DNA of 47,205 nucleotides from Draconibacterium sp. Its GTDB lineage: Bacteria > Bacteroidota > Bacteroidia > Bacteroidales > Prolixibacteraceae. Position 1 is the first letter of the stretch. Every line of letters begins with the position of its first letter. The notes beneath the pieces are model-generated. The model saw only the letters and a list, made by a program, of their open reading frames with translations, made no database searches and was not told the origin of the DNA. A program made the translations under genes and the position numbers. Shown here piece by piece: positions 7,780-17,516 of the stretch. The DNA is taken from NCBI GenBank assembly GCA_016705335.1, contig JADIYN010000048.1, forward strand, positions 1 to 47,205, in the 5' to 3' direction.

Positions 7780-10700
7780 TTATGTTTCCGGATCATTATT
7801 TTCATTTTCATAAACCGGAATTTCAATATAAAATGTTGTACCCTTTTCAAGTTCTGTTTCGAACCAAACACGGCCCGAAAAATTTTCGACAATATTTTTT
7901 ACGATAGCCAAACCGAGTCCCATTCCGCTGGTTTTTGTGGTGAAACTTGGGCCGAACAATTTATCGCGCAATTCAAACGGAATTCCACTACCGCTATCTG
8001 TAACCGCAATTATCGCAGTATTTTCTTTCCTGCTCAATGTAATTACAATTTTCCCGTTTTTTTCTTCAGGAAATGCTTGTATTGCATTTTTAATCAGGTT
8101 TATAATTGCTCTTGAAAGCTGATCCCGATCTGCATTTACCTTGATATTTTCACACCCTTCATAATTAAATTTTATGGTTGCCTTGTCGTGGGTTTCAAAC
8201 AAACCGATTACTTTTTCATTTGTCCGGCCAATTCAAAAACCTGGTTTCGGGCATTTGGTATTTGAGCGAAATTAGAGAATTCGGTTGCAATATTCGACAG
8301 TGTATCAATTTGTTCAATCAAAATTGAAGTTACGCGTTCAATATATTCATTGTATTCTTTTCCTCGTCCGCGTGCGCGTTGCAAATGCTGAATATTTAGT
8401 TTCATCGGGGTCAGTGGATTTTTGATTTCGTGGGCGATTTGTTTGGCCATTTCACGCCATGCCGATTCACGTTCTGAACGTGCCAAAAGATCGGCGCTCA
8501 CAGCAAGCTCATCCACTTTTTTATTGTATTCTTTTACAAGGCTGCCAATTTCATCGTTTCGCCTGTAATAAATGGGTGCGTTGTGTTTACCGAGTTGCAT
8601 TTTTTGCAGGTTTTCCTGTATAACCACAAGCGGTCGTGTAATTTGGTTCGAAATAAATACGGCAATTACGATACTTGCCAATAACAGCAATACATACAAG
8701 TTAATAAAAGCTACTATAAAGGTCGAAATCTCCTGGCTATACTTGTCCTGCGAAATAAAATAAGGCAAGTTGATCGTACCCAAAATCTGACCTTGGTTAT
8801 TTACAATTGGTTTGTAAACCGACAAATATGACAATTCTCCAATTTTTTCGGGTTGAAAATAATTGTCGTATTGATAGTTCTGAAAAATCTCGTAAAATGC
8901 GAGTGAGTTCATTCGTGTTGAAACCAGTCCCCGCTGAAAAATTTCAACTCTTGATGAGGCAAGCAAATTTCCATCTACCCCATAAATATTAATATCAGTG
9001 CGAAAAATATTTGATAGTTTAGTTAATTCGATAAAAAGCCAATCTACCAATTCGGGTGATATTTCATCCTTAGTTTCGAGGCGCATTTCAATCTCTTCGG
9101 AAATTGATTTCATTTTTTCGTTCAAGTCGTCACGATGTTTTGTTTTGTACTGCTCTACATTGTGAAAAATTGTAGCCAATGCCACCACGAGCAACGAAAC
9201 AAATACAATTGAAATAATAGCAACCTGAATTTTGAATTTTAAATCGAATTTGAATTTTCCAGATAAAAATTTTCTGGTTCCTATAATTTTCATTATCAAA
9301 ACAATAAGAAAATAAAACACAAACAAATAAGGGAATGAAATCAGGTAATCAACAAAAGTTAAAATCTTTCGCGACACGATTACATAATTGTTTTCGCGGG
9401 TGTGGTAAATTAAATGTTCGTAACTTTCCAATTTTAGTGACGTAAATTCCTTATCATCTGGTCGGTAAGAGTCGATATACAAATTGTAGTTGAAATCGCC
9501 AAATTTGTCGGTCAATTCACCACCATAATATTTCGCGTAGCTAAATTTTCTGTAATTTTCAGAACGGGTTATCGACTTATCAATCAAAAGTTCCGGAAAA
9601 CCAATCCCTTCAAAAAGCAAGTCAGAATCCAAATCGATATAAATTGCAACTCCTTCATGATTGTTTGGCATTTGAAAATGTATTTTCCCCGTGTATGAAA
9701 TGCGTCCATTCATGTTGTCCATGAAATAAAAGTTAGTTCCCGAAATCTGTACACCCATGTCCTGGATCATCCCATCCATGAACGACATACATGGAACATT
9801 TTGACTCTCAGGCTGTATAATCAGACTATCAACTGAGTTACAAACATAAATTTCGAAAATGTATTTTCTGAAATATCCGCTAAAATAAGCCCGCTCGATA
9901 TATTCTCTCGGATCCTCGTTCTGGATGAGCAAACTTATGATCGCCGGATCGTTTTGCATTTGTTTTTCAATCTTTGTGAGAAATTCTTCAGCTGCGGGAT
10001 CGCGCTCTGCCACAAGTGTTACGGCGAACAATTTCTGACTTTCCTTTTCTTTCAGGTTAACAATGTGATAAAAAATAACAAGAGAATAAACCGATGCCAG
10101 TGAAACAAAAAGAATGAGGTAGCTCAAAGCAATTTTGCGTAAATATTTTTTGCTGAAAAGCGCTGCCAATTCAGTGGCAACAAGAAAAAACAATAACACA
10201 AAAAATGAAACTTTTTGTATCGCAATAAATTGGATTACACCCAGAAAAATAGTTATTGCCAAAAGAAAGCCGGTCAATTGAAGAAAGGTAAAATCTTCTG
10301 CAGCTTCGTCGATAATTTTTATTACAAGATAAAGTACACCAAACAATAACAACCCAACCGAAAGAATACCAACAATACTTTGTGTTGTTATGCCAATTAT
10401 TTTGTTGAGCGAAAACGAAATTGTTGAATTGTAAATCAGTATTTCGATAAAATAATTGACAAGCAAAAACAGACTTGCAACAAAAAGAAGTAACAACGCA
10501 GCTATTATTTTTCGCGGTAATAATCCGTCTTCCTTGAGTTTGTCAATGGATAAACCGTCGGTAAAATTAAACAGCCAGAAAACGAGGAATAAAACCATTA
10601 GAAAATAGTCACCTAACGAAGGCAGCCAAATATTTACCGCAAAAACTTCGGGACTAAAAAAAGGCAAATGCAATAAAAGTCCGGGAATTTTAAACATAAA

Positions 10701-11465
10701 GTGTAGCCAGAAAACAATAAAAGTGCTGCGGCCAAGCCAAAAAGCCGCAGAAAAAAACCAGCTTCTGAGGTTAGAAACTCCTTCCGGAAATAAAACAACA
10801 AAATGATTAAACCCAAAAAGTAAATGATCCCGGGAAAGTAGAGTTGGTTTTTGGTACATAAAAATTGTCCGGTAGTTTTTATTGAAAGCAAATATTCACC
10901 TTTGTTATTTACTACCGGAAATGCACCTTTTTGGTCAGAATCGAGCAATATAAAACCATCGGGCAAATTGTAAGTCTTGAAAAATGAGTTTTTAAATATT
11001 TGTTTTCGTGTTCGTAATTATGCCTGATTAAATGCAAACCCACAATATCATATTCCCGACAGTTTTGCCTGATGACAGATAAAATCCATTTGGCAGCAGT
11101 AGCAGTCCTTCGCGTTTTTTGAATTCACGCAGGGTTTCATAAAACGAAACCGACCGATCTGACCAATAAACTAGCTTGCCTGATTGATAAACCAAGTATC
11201 CGAAGCCACTTTCATTTATTAACGATGTATAGCTTTTTAGATCCTCGAAATAACTATCCTCAAAACCACTGCTTGTAATATCTTCAGCTATTTTGTCGAT
11301 TTGTGTATTTAACCTATTCTCGTGGGTTAAGAGCTGATTCTGAAAACCTTCGATTAAATGTACTTCAGGATGCTGTTTCAACAAGCCATTTTCAATTATA
11401 GCAGCAGCCGTGAAAAAGCATATTGCGAAAATGAAGTAACTGTATTTATTTAATTTCAGCAGCAT
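7780..11465 (-). CDS. Large multi-pass NtrY-like sensor histidine kinase, four frameshifts
   Basis: Read across four missing bases (near 11045, 10988, 10690 and 8204, mostly in A/T runs) this is one gene of about 1229 residues. Order: N-terminal TM and extracytoplasmic domain, a block of several TM helices (coordinates about 10880-10080), a second large extracytoplasmic sensor domain, TM, HAMP linker (NQITRPLVVIQENLQ), H-box with phospho-acceptor (QIAHEIKNPLTPMK), then HATPase with N-box (LINLIKNA), G1 (DSGSGIP) and G2 (GMGLGLAIV). The repair at 8204 (five A, six expected) joins H-box and ATPase domains. Kinases of this size next to rlmH are usual in Bacteroidota. No response regulator adjoins it. 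It starts 4 bp after rlmH ends, suggesting co-transcription. Confidence 0.82.
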
Positions 11466-11468
11466 AAT

Positions 11469-11942
11469 TTAATCGTGATGATACGGTTCGCCCTTTAAAA
11501 TTGTAAAAGCCCTGTAAATTTGCTCAACACACATTAACCGTACCATTTGATGCGAAAATGTAAGTTTTGACAAAGAAATTTTTGATTTTGCGGAATCATA
11601 TACTTTTTGTGAAAAACCGTATGGCCCGCCAACTACCAAAACCAGCTCTTTTAAGCCGCTAGCCATTTTCTTTTCCAAAAATCCGGCAAACTCTCTTGAA
11701 GTAAACATTTCCCCCTTTTCGTCAAATAAATGTAACTCTTTCCCAGGTTGATTTCTTAACAGAATGAGTTCGCCTTCCTGGTTTTTTTGAAGTTCGATAC
11801 TCAGGTTTTTGGCTTTTTTTAGATCGGGGATTATTTCAATTTCGAAATTTATATAATGGTTCAGACGTTTAACATACTCATTGATACCTTCTGATAAATA
11901 TGCTGAATCGGTTTTACCAATTATCAATAAAGTAATCTTCAT
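11469..11942 (-). CDS. rlmH: 23S rRNA pseudouridine-1915 N3-methyltransferase RlmH
   Basis: A 157-residue SPOUT methyltransferase of standard length. The C-terminal knot signature is clear: VVGGPYGF, SLSKLTFSHQMVRL, EQIYRAFTILKGEPYHHD. It methylates pseudouridine 1915 in helix 69 of 23S rRNA using S-adenosylmethionine, acting on assembled 70S ribosomes. It begins at the ATG at 11942, the only start preceding the conserved MKITLLIIGKT beginning, and the large sensor kinase gene follows 3 bp later. Diverges from the DUF4783 gene across a 109-bp gap. Confidence 0.97.
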   Translation of the reverse strand: MKITLLIIGKTDSAYLSEGINEYVKRLNHYINFEIEIIPDLKKAKNLSIELQKNQEGELILLRNQPGKELHLFDEKGEMFTSREFAGFLEKKMASGLKELVLVVGGPYGFSQKVYDSAKSKISLSKLTFSHQMVRLMCVEQIYRAFTILKGEPYHHD

Positions 11943-12051
11943 GACAGGTTTTGATTTTTAATTTTATAAATTTACACTAAAATTGGGCGTTTAAAAGAGT
12001 TTAGCACAATATTTGAAGTAGAATTACTCACTTTTTGAAATAGTTAAAAAA

Positions 12052-12449
12052 ATGTCGTCAATTAAAAAAATAACACTTTCTATACTTTTCATTGCTGGGT
12101 TTATCATTTACGCTGGCCAATTAAAAGCTCAGGTCCCTGATGAAATTCTGCAAAGCTTAAAACAGGAAATTCAAAAACCCTTTCTGAATATTTCAATCAA
12201 AATGTTGAAATGGTAGTTTTGGAAAACGATAACGTTTACAGCAAAGCACAAGCCCAACAAATTGTAAATAAGTTTTTTAGCAACAATCCTCCCGAAAGTT
12301 TCATTATAATCCATCAGGGTGGAAAGGAAGGCGCCCAATACGTTATTGGTAATTTGGTAACCAGCAAAGGCACATTCAGGGTTTACTTCCTTTTGAAAAA
12401 GAGTAATGGAAAAGATTATATCCATCAACTGAGAATTGAAGAACAATAA
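12052..12449 (+). CDS. DUF4783 family secreted protein, one frameshift
   Basis: The ATG at 12052 opens a signal peptide (hydrophobic residues 8-20, ending KAQ); the frame breaks near 12165 where one A is missing (AAAAC instead of AAAAAC). After repair the protein is about 132 residues and reads SLKTGNSKTLSEYFNQNVEM, then HQGGKEGAQYVIGNL and YFLLKKSNGKDYIHQLRIEE, the NTF2/SnoaL-like pattern of DUF4783. The family is known in Bacteroidota, exported and without an established function. The last codon is 5 bp upstream of the YihY gene, so the two are probably co-transcribed. Confidence 0.8.
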
Positions 12450-12454
12450 ACCTG

Positions 12455-13390
12455 ATGATCAAGGAAGGCAAGTACATCAACCATCTGATAGAAATTGGAG
12501 AAAATATTGCCGAACGGGCAAAAAAGATTTCTCTGCCGTTTTTTGAAGGTGTTCCGTTGTACGACGTAGCTTTGTTTTTTTGGCGAAGTATTGTTGATGG
12601 AGCTATTGCCACAAGAGCGTCGGCCATTGCTTTTTCGTTTTTTATTGCATTTTTCCCATTTATCATTTTCCTTTTTACATTGATTCCCTACATTCCAATT
12701 GACAACTTTCAGAATGAACTTCTGATACTTATTCAGGATTTGGTACCACCTGCAACTTATGCCACAATCGAGGAAACTGTTGAAAACATTATTACCCAAC
12801 CAAGGGGTGATTTGCTTTCGTTTGGATTTTTAGCTGCATTAATTTTTTCAACTAACGGGCTTGCGTCTATGATGAGCGCTTTTGATGCAACAATTCACAC
12901 CATTCATCGCCGATCGTGGCTCAGCCAGCGGATTACGGCAATTTACCTGTTGATTATACTTTCGGTTATGCTTACAATAGTAATTGCTTTACTTACAAGT
13001 GGCCAATTGATCATTCAAAAGTTACAGGAGAAACAAATTCTGCACGACCAATTTATCGTCTTTCTGCTTGTATTTGGGAAGTGGCTGATTATTCTGGCTT
13101 TGTTGTTTTTCACTTTTTCGTTTTTGTATTTTATGGCGCCTGCAAAACGGATTAAATGGCGTTTTATATCAGCCGGTGGTACGTTGTCAACTATTTTAAG
13201 TGTTTTTGCATTTGTAGGATTATCAGTTTACATAAACCGTTTCAACCAGTACAACAAATTGTATGGATCAATCGGAACGTTATTGATTATATTGTTATTG
13301 ATGTATGTAATGTCGATGATCCTGTTAATCGGCTTCGAACTGAATGCAAGTATTCATCAGGCGAGAAATGAGTCTAAAGAGTTGAATTGA
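12455..13390 (+). CDS. YihY/virulence factor BrkB family membrane protein
   Basis: A 311-residue inner-membrane protein with six predicted TM helices. The family signature is present: the first helix region ATRASAIAFSFFIAFFPF, then GFLAALIFSTNGLASMMSAFD, SQRITAIYLL, and the C-terminal helix YGSIGTLLIILLLMYVMSM followed by GFELNA. The family was once called RNase BN in error and is now regarded as a putative transporter of unknown substrate. It starts 5 bp after the DUF4783 stop, and ends 8 bp before the convergent rhomboid gene. Confidence 0.92.
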   Translation: MIKEGKYINHLIEIGENIAERAKKISLPFFEGVPLYDVALFFWRSIVDGAIATRASAIAFSFFIAFFPFIIFLFTLIPYIPIDNFQNELLILIQDLVPPATYATIEETVENIITQPRGDLLSFGFLAALIFSTNGLASMMSAFDATIHTIHRRSWLSQRITAIYLLIILSVMLTIVIALLTSGQLIIQKLQEKQILHDQFIVFLLVFGKWLIILALLFFTFSFLYFMAPAKRIKWRFISAGGTLSTILSVFAFVGLSVYINRFNQYNKLYGSIGTLLIILLLMYVMSMILLIGFELNASIHQARNESKELN

Positions 13391-13398
13391 GCGAATTA

Positions 13399-14280
13399 TT
13401 ATTTTCCCTGTCTGAAAAGTAATTCTTTTTCCTTTTTTGATAAGCTGTCGTATCCCGATTTACCAACTTTTTCAAGGATTCGGTTTATTTCCTCCTGTTC
13501 GGCATGTTTTAATTTGTTGTATTCGTAGTCGTCACGCGGTGTTTGCTTGTGCGTAACTTTCATGTTGTTTTTTGGTTTGAAAAGTCCGGTAAACCCAACA
13601 GAAATTCTATTCAGAATTTTTACAAATCCATCTCCCAGATCTTTTCCCTTTCGAAGTTGAATAATGTATAACCAACCCCAAAAAGCGCCACCTAAATGCG
13701 CAATATTACCTCCGGGATTACTCGCTGATATTTCGACAACCGAAAGCAACACATAAAACATTGCAATATATTTTAATTGAAAAGAGCCGATAAATGAAAG
13801 CCGGATCTCCTGGTTGGGGTCGTAAAATGCAATGGCTACCAAAATAGCAAAAACCGATGCCGATGCGCCCATCAACAAACCATTTACCGATTGGAAAACC
13901 GGAAGTAAATTGTATGCAAGCAAATAAAACGCTGCTCCCGAAAGCCCGCCCAGCAAATAAACACTTATCAGTTTATCATTATCAAGGCGGTAAAGAAATA
14001 ATTTTCCAAACCAGTATAAACCCAGAATATTAAACAGTAAATGCAGAAAACCGGTATGTAAAAACATGTATGTAACAGGAGTCCAGGGTTTTTTAAGAAT
14101 TTCGGAAGTATCGGAAGGTAATGAAAGCCAGTCGGCAATAAAATTGGGTTGCCCTGACAAATAAAGTGCAACACCGATAATACTAACAACCAAAAAAACG
14201 CCAAGGTTGATATAAATTAATCGGGTTAGCGCAGAACCTTCTTTAAATGTGCGTTTTATGTCGTCAAAAATATCCATCAT
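13399..14280 (-). CDS. Rhomboid family intramembrane serine protease
   Basis: A 293-residue rhomboid with a soluble C-terminal tail. The frame is open to 14301, but the twin ATG at 14280/14277 gives the usual MDIFDDIKRTF beginning. Six TM segments carry TPVTYMFLHTGFLHLLFNILGLYWFG (oxyanion Asn), the nucleophile loop Gly-Ala-Ser-Ala-Ser (Ser140 from this start; GASG is more common) and the catalytic His195 (NIAHLGG). A roughly 90-residue charged cytosolic extension follows, typical of the Bacteroidota paralogue. It cleaves TM segments of membrane proteins; substrates are unknown. A second rhomboid gene lies 145 bp upstream in the same direction. Confidence 0.92.
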   Translation of the reverse strand: MMDIFDDIKRTFKEGSALTRLIYINLGVFLVVSIIGVALYLSGQPNFIADWLSLPSDTSEILKKPWTPVTYMFLHTGFLHLLFNILGLYWFGKLFLYRLDNDKLISVYLLGGLSGAAFYLLAYNLLPVFQSVNGLLMGASASVFAILVAIAFYDPNQEIRLSFIGSFQLKYIAMFYVLLSVVEISASNPGGNIAHLGGAFWGWLYIIQLRKGKDLGDGFVKILNRISVGFTGLFKPKNNMKVTHKQTPRDDYEYNKLKHAEQEEINRILEKVGKSGYDSLSKKEKELLFRQGK

Positions 14281-14387
14281 TCTTAAAATTCCAAATTGCA
14301 AAAAACAAAGGTCAAATAAAATACAATTTCGAAAAGGAATTAAAAATCAAACAATAAAACCAAAATCATTCTTTCCGTTTCTTGCAT

Positions 14388-14425
14388 AATCTCCATCAAT
14401 CTCAATCAATCTCATCAATCTCCCC
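14388..14425. repeat. Short imperfect tandem repeat (ATCAATCTC units)
   Basis: The gap between the two rhomboid genes holds three to four imperfect copies of a 9-bp unit, ATCAATCTC or a close variant, ending just before the stop codon of the upstream rhomboid. It is a simple direct repeat with no dyad symmetry, so not a terminator. Confidence 0.55.
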
Positions 14426-15163
14426 CTAATAAAACCGTTTCGAATTTTTGTTCCAGTATTTAATCATGAAATAACCGAACAACATACCACCGAGGTGAGC
14501 AAAATGGGCAACATTACTGCCAGGTTGTGAAATGCCAAGATACAATTCGATAGCTCCATAACCCATTACAAAATATTTTGCTTTAATTGGAATTGGGGGA
14601 AATAACAGCATTAACTGCGTGTTTGGGAATAACATACCAAAACCGAGTAAAATGCCAAAAACAGCCCCCGAAGCGCCAACTGTTGGCGTATTTAGTACCA
14701 TGTTTAATTTACCCAACAAAGGGTCTGAGAAATTTTTCCCTTCAGCCCAAAGTCCATAACCGGCTTCCTTTACATAAGCCACCTGATCGGGAGATATTTG
14801 AGAAGCCACATGTTCATATTCAATAAAATTAACCAGCGAGTGCAAAACTGCTGCTCCAATTCCGGTAACCAAATAAAAAGTTAAAAATCGTTTTGGTCCC
14901 CAAACACTTTCAAGCACCCGCCCAAACATATAAAGGGCGAACATATTAAAGAAAAGATGCGTTAAACCACCGTGCATAAACATGTGCGTAAAAATCTGGT
15001 GTAACCTGAATTTTTCGGATAACGGGAAATAAAGCCCCAAATAGGTATATAAATCGATTCCAACACGCTCAAGCACAAATGTAGCAAGTAACATGAGCAC
15101 ATTAACAATTATCAGATTTTTTACAACCGGAGGAATACTGTTAAAACCAGGCCTGTAATTCAT
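14426..15163 (-). CDS. Rhomboid family intramembrane serine protease
   Basis: A 245-residue compact rhomboid with six TM helices and almost no extra domains. The catalytic dyad is Ser165 in the canonical Gly-Ala-Ser-Gly loop and His223 in HFAHLGGM; oxyanion Asn73 sits in HGGLTHLFFNMFALYMFG. An inserted amphipathic loop (about residues 114-155) lies between helices. It is distinct in sequence from the second rhomboid encoded just downstream, so the pair is an old paralogous duplication, not a recent one. It is transcribed after mutL (71-bp gap), an order commonly seen in Bacteroidota. Confidence 0.94.
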   Translation of the reverse strand: MNYRPGFNSIPPVVKNLIIVNVLMLLATFVLERVGIDLYTYLGLYFPLSEKFRLHQIFTHMFMHGGLTHLFFNMFALYMFGRVLESVWGPKRFLTFYLVTGIGAAVLHSLVNFIEYEHVASQISPDQVAYVKEAGYGLWAEGKNFSDPLLGKLNMVLNTPTVGASGAVFGILLGFGMLFPNTQLMLLFPPIPIKAKYFVMGYGAIELYLGISQPGSNVAHFAHLGGMLFGYFMIKYWNKNSKRFY

Positions 15164-15234
15164 AATTCAATTTTTTTTAAGGGTCTAACAATTGCCAGAC
15201 CACTTTCTATTCGGCTGAATATAACGACATATTG

Positions 15235-17079
15235 TCATTTATTAAAACTTTTTTCGATATCGGTAACCGGAATTATCGTTAAAACCCTTTTTCCTTCGGG
15301 CGAAAAATTGGGTGTTGCACAGGCAAACAAATTGTCGATTAAATGGTCAATTTCTTCCTGTTTCAAATCAGTACCATAATCCAGCGATGATGCTTTTGAA
15401 AGCGATATTGCGATTTGTTCCTTTGCTTTCGACCGTGCATTAACCGGCGAGTTTTTATACTCTTCAAGCAATTTTTCAACAACCAGCTCTGGCGATGAAA
15501 CATCTAAAACTCCGGGTGTTCCGCTAATAATGAAAGTGTTTTTCCCAAAATCCCGTATGTCAAAACCGAGCGACAATAATTCGGGCAGGATATTTTGTAG
15601 AATAGCGGCATCTGCCGGGTTTAGTTCAATGGTTTGCGGAAATAGCATTTGCTGGCTTGCAACTGAATCTGATTTCAACACTTCCATAAATTTTTCGAAC
15701 AAAATCCGCTCGTGAGCCCGTTTTTGGTCGATTACCATTAATCCCGATTTTACAGGAGTCAGTATATATTTTTGTTTTAACTGCAGCGTTTTTTTACCCG
15801 AAAACTGAACAGATGGCAGCGAAAATAGCTGGTCATCATTTTCAGGGGTAATTTCAGGTTCGGATTTTAATTTCAATTGAGTTCCGGTGTATAAATCTTC
15901 CCAGCGATTGATGTTTTTTTTCTCGGTTGGTGTCTTTCCAAAACTTCCGGTTGAAACGCTTTTCCCGGATTCAAACGGATTGTAGTCCGGATTTACACGG
16001 ATTTCGGGAAATTGAATATTGTCAAACGATCTTTGCGGGACAGGAATATCAATATTACCGCTTTGATCAAAATCAATTGAAGGCACAACATTGTGTTTTC
16101 CAAGCGATTCGCGCACAGCGGCATGGATAATCTGCCAGATATCGCGTTCATTTTCAAATTTTATTTCGGTTTTTGTGGGATGAACATTGATATCGATATT
16201 TCCCGGGTCGATTTCAAGAAACAAAAAATAGGAAGGAAAAGTATCGGGCGGTAACAATTGTTGATAGGATTGCATAATTGCCTTGTGAAAATAGGGATGC
16301 CGCATAAACCGTCTGTTAACAAAAAAGAACTGCTCGCCAATGGTTTTTCGGGCAAATTTGGGTTGACCAACAAATCCGTAAATATTTACAAGGCTTGTTT
16401 TTTCGTTTACCTGAACCAGGCTTTGGTTTATCGATTTGCCAAATAAATCGACAATCCGTTTTCGGTGGTTGGTTTTTGGTAATTCGTAAATGGGTGAATT
16501 GTTATGAAAAAGTGAGATTTTTATCTCGGGGTTTGGAATGGCGATCCGCTGAATTTCCCAAATAATATGTTTTATCTCTGTTGTATTCCCCTTTAAAAAT
16601 TTTCGCCGTGCCGGAACATTGAAAAACAGGTTTTTAATCATAAAAGTCGTTCCGTTGATTCCTGCGGTTGGTTCCTGAGCTTTTACTTCGGAACCAATAA
16701 TATGGATTAATGTGCCTACTTCGTCCTCCATTTTTTTGGTTCGGAGTTCAACATCGGCAATTGCGGCAATTGAAGCCAGCGCCTCGCCCCTGAAACCCAT
16801 TGTGCGGATACAAAACAAATCGTTGGCTGAACTTATTTTTGAGGTAGCGTGCCGTTCAAAAGCCATTCTCGCATCGGTAGGCGACATGCCGCAACCATTG
16901 TCAGTTATTTGAATCAGTGTTCTACCCGCATCTTTAACATGAACTGTAATTTCTGAGGCTCCTGCGTCCAATGCATTTTCAACCAACTCTTTCACAACCG
17001 ATGCAGGCCGCTGAATAACTTCGCCGGCTGCAATTTGGTTGGCAACCGAATCGGGCAATAACTGTATTATATCACTCAC
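15235..17079 (-). CDS. mutL: DNA mismatch repair protein MutL
   Basis: A 614-residue MutL. The GHKL ATPase (residues 1-330) has IAAGEVIQRPASVVKELVEN (catalytic Glu34, Asn35 region), DNGCGM, FERHATSKI and GFRGEALASIA. After a Pro/Ser-rich linker (about 340-420) comes the C-terminal dimerisation domain. The endonuclease motif of the family, DQHA-x2-E-x4-E, appears around residue 450 as DQKRAHERILFE: Asp and both Glu are kept, His and Ala are replaced by Lys and Arg. MutL couples MutS mismatch recognition to strand incision. It sits with a small membrane-protein gene upstream and the rhomboid genes downstream, all on one strand. Confidence 0.97.
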   Translation of the reverse strand: MSDIIQLLPDSVANQIAAGEVIQRPASVVKELVENALDAGASEITVHVKDAGRTLIQITDNGCGMSPTDARMAFERHATSKISSANDLFCIRTMGFRGEALASIAAIADVELRTKKMEDEVGTLIHIIGSEVKAQEPTAGINGTTFMIKNLFFNVPARRKFLKGNTTEIKHIIWEIQRIAIPNPEIKISLFHNNSPIYELPKTNHRKRIVDLFGKSINQSLVQVNEKTSLVNIYGFVGQPKFARKTIGEQFFFVNRRFMRHPYFHKAIMQSYQQLLPPDTFPSYFLFLEIDPGNIDINVHPTKTEIKFENERDIWQIIHAAVRESLGKHNVVPSIDFDQSGNIDIPVPQRSFDNIQFPEIRVNPDYNPFESGKSVSTGSFGKTPTEKKNINRWEDLYTGTQLKLKSEPEITPENDDQLFSLPSVQFSGKKTLQLKQKYILTPVKSGLMVIDQKRAHERILFEKFMEVLKSDSVASQQMLFPQTIELNPADAAILQNILPELLSLGFDIRDFGKNTFIISGTPGVLDVSSPELVVEKLLEEYKNSPVNARSKAKEQIAISLSKASSLDYGTDLKQEEIDHLIDNLFACATPNFSPEGKRVLTIIPVTDIEKSFNK

Positions 17080-17122
17080 TAATATAGAATGTTAGATATG
17101 AGATTTTGAGTAGCAAGACAAT

Positions 17123-17434
17123 TTAAAACATAAAATCGGAATAAAAGAACAGGTAAAAAATTAAGGCCAGAATGATGAATAGCCAAATCAATCTTCTGTT
17201 TTGCGACCTGCGTGCGGACTCCGATGATTTTGACTGCCATGCATCCGGATTCCTGAACTGTCCTTTTACCCGTGGTCTGAAGTTTTTTAGGTCTTTCTCT
17301 TTTTCATCAGCAATTCCCAATTCTTCTTTAATCCTGCGCTCCCTCTCATCACGTTCCTCCTTGTCAGGGTCGTAAAACCGCGGCCTGATGTTGAATTGTT
17401 TTGTCCCCGGTGTATAAAAAAATCTTCCAATCAT
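17123..17434 (-). CDS. Small hypothetical protein with one C-terminal TM helix
   Basis: A 103-residue protein. It has a basic, charged N-terminal part (FYDPDKEERDERERRIKEEL) predicted to be helical and a single hydrophobic segment near residues 82-101 (LIWLFIILALIFYLFFY), so it is probably tail-anchored in the inner membrane. Proteins of this kind are often found directly before mutL in Bacteroidota; I do not know a function. A consensus -7 element lies 24 bp upstream of the ATG, so it likely heads the mutL-rhomboid transcript. Confidence 0.8.
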   Translation of the reverse strand: MIGRFFYTPGTKQFNIRPRFYDPDKEERDERERRIKEELGIADEKEKDLKNFRPRVKGQFRNPDAWQSKSSESARRSQNRRLIWLFIILALIFYLFFYSDFMF

Positions 17435-17457
17435 ATCATATATATGTTATCGTTGTG

Positions 17458-17465
17458 CAAAGATA
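17458..17465 (-). promoter_or_regulatory. Bacteroidota -7 promoter element (TATCTTTG)
   Basis: On the minus strand TATCTTTG followed by CAC is a perfect TAnnTTTG match, placed so that transcription would start about 17 bp upstream of the ATG at 17434. No TTTG -33 box is obvious. Confidence 0.55.
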
Positions 17466-17516
17466 TGGTTTATTCACCAAAATTATTCTCTGGCTAAGTA
17501 ACAGCAATGTAAAAGG

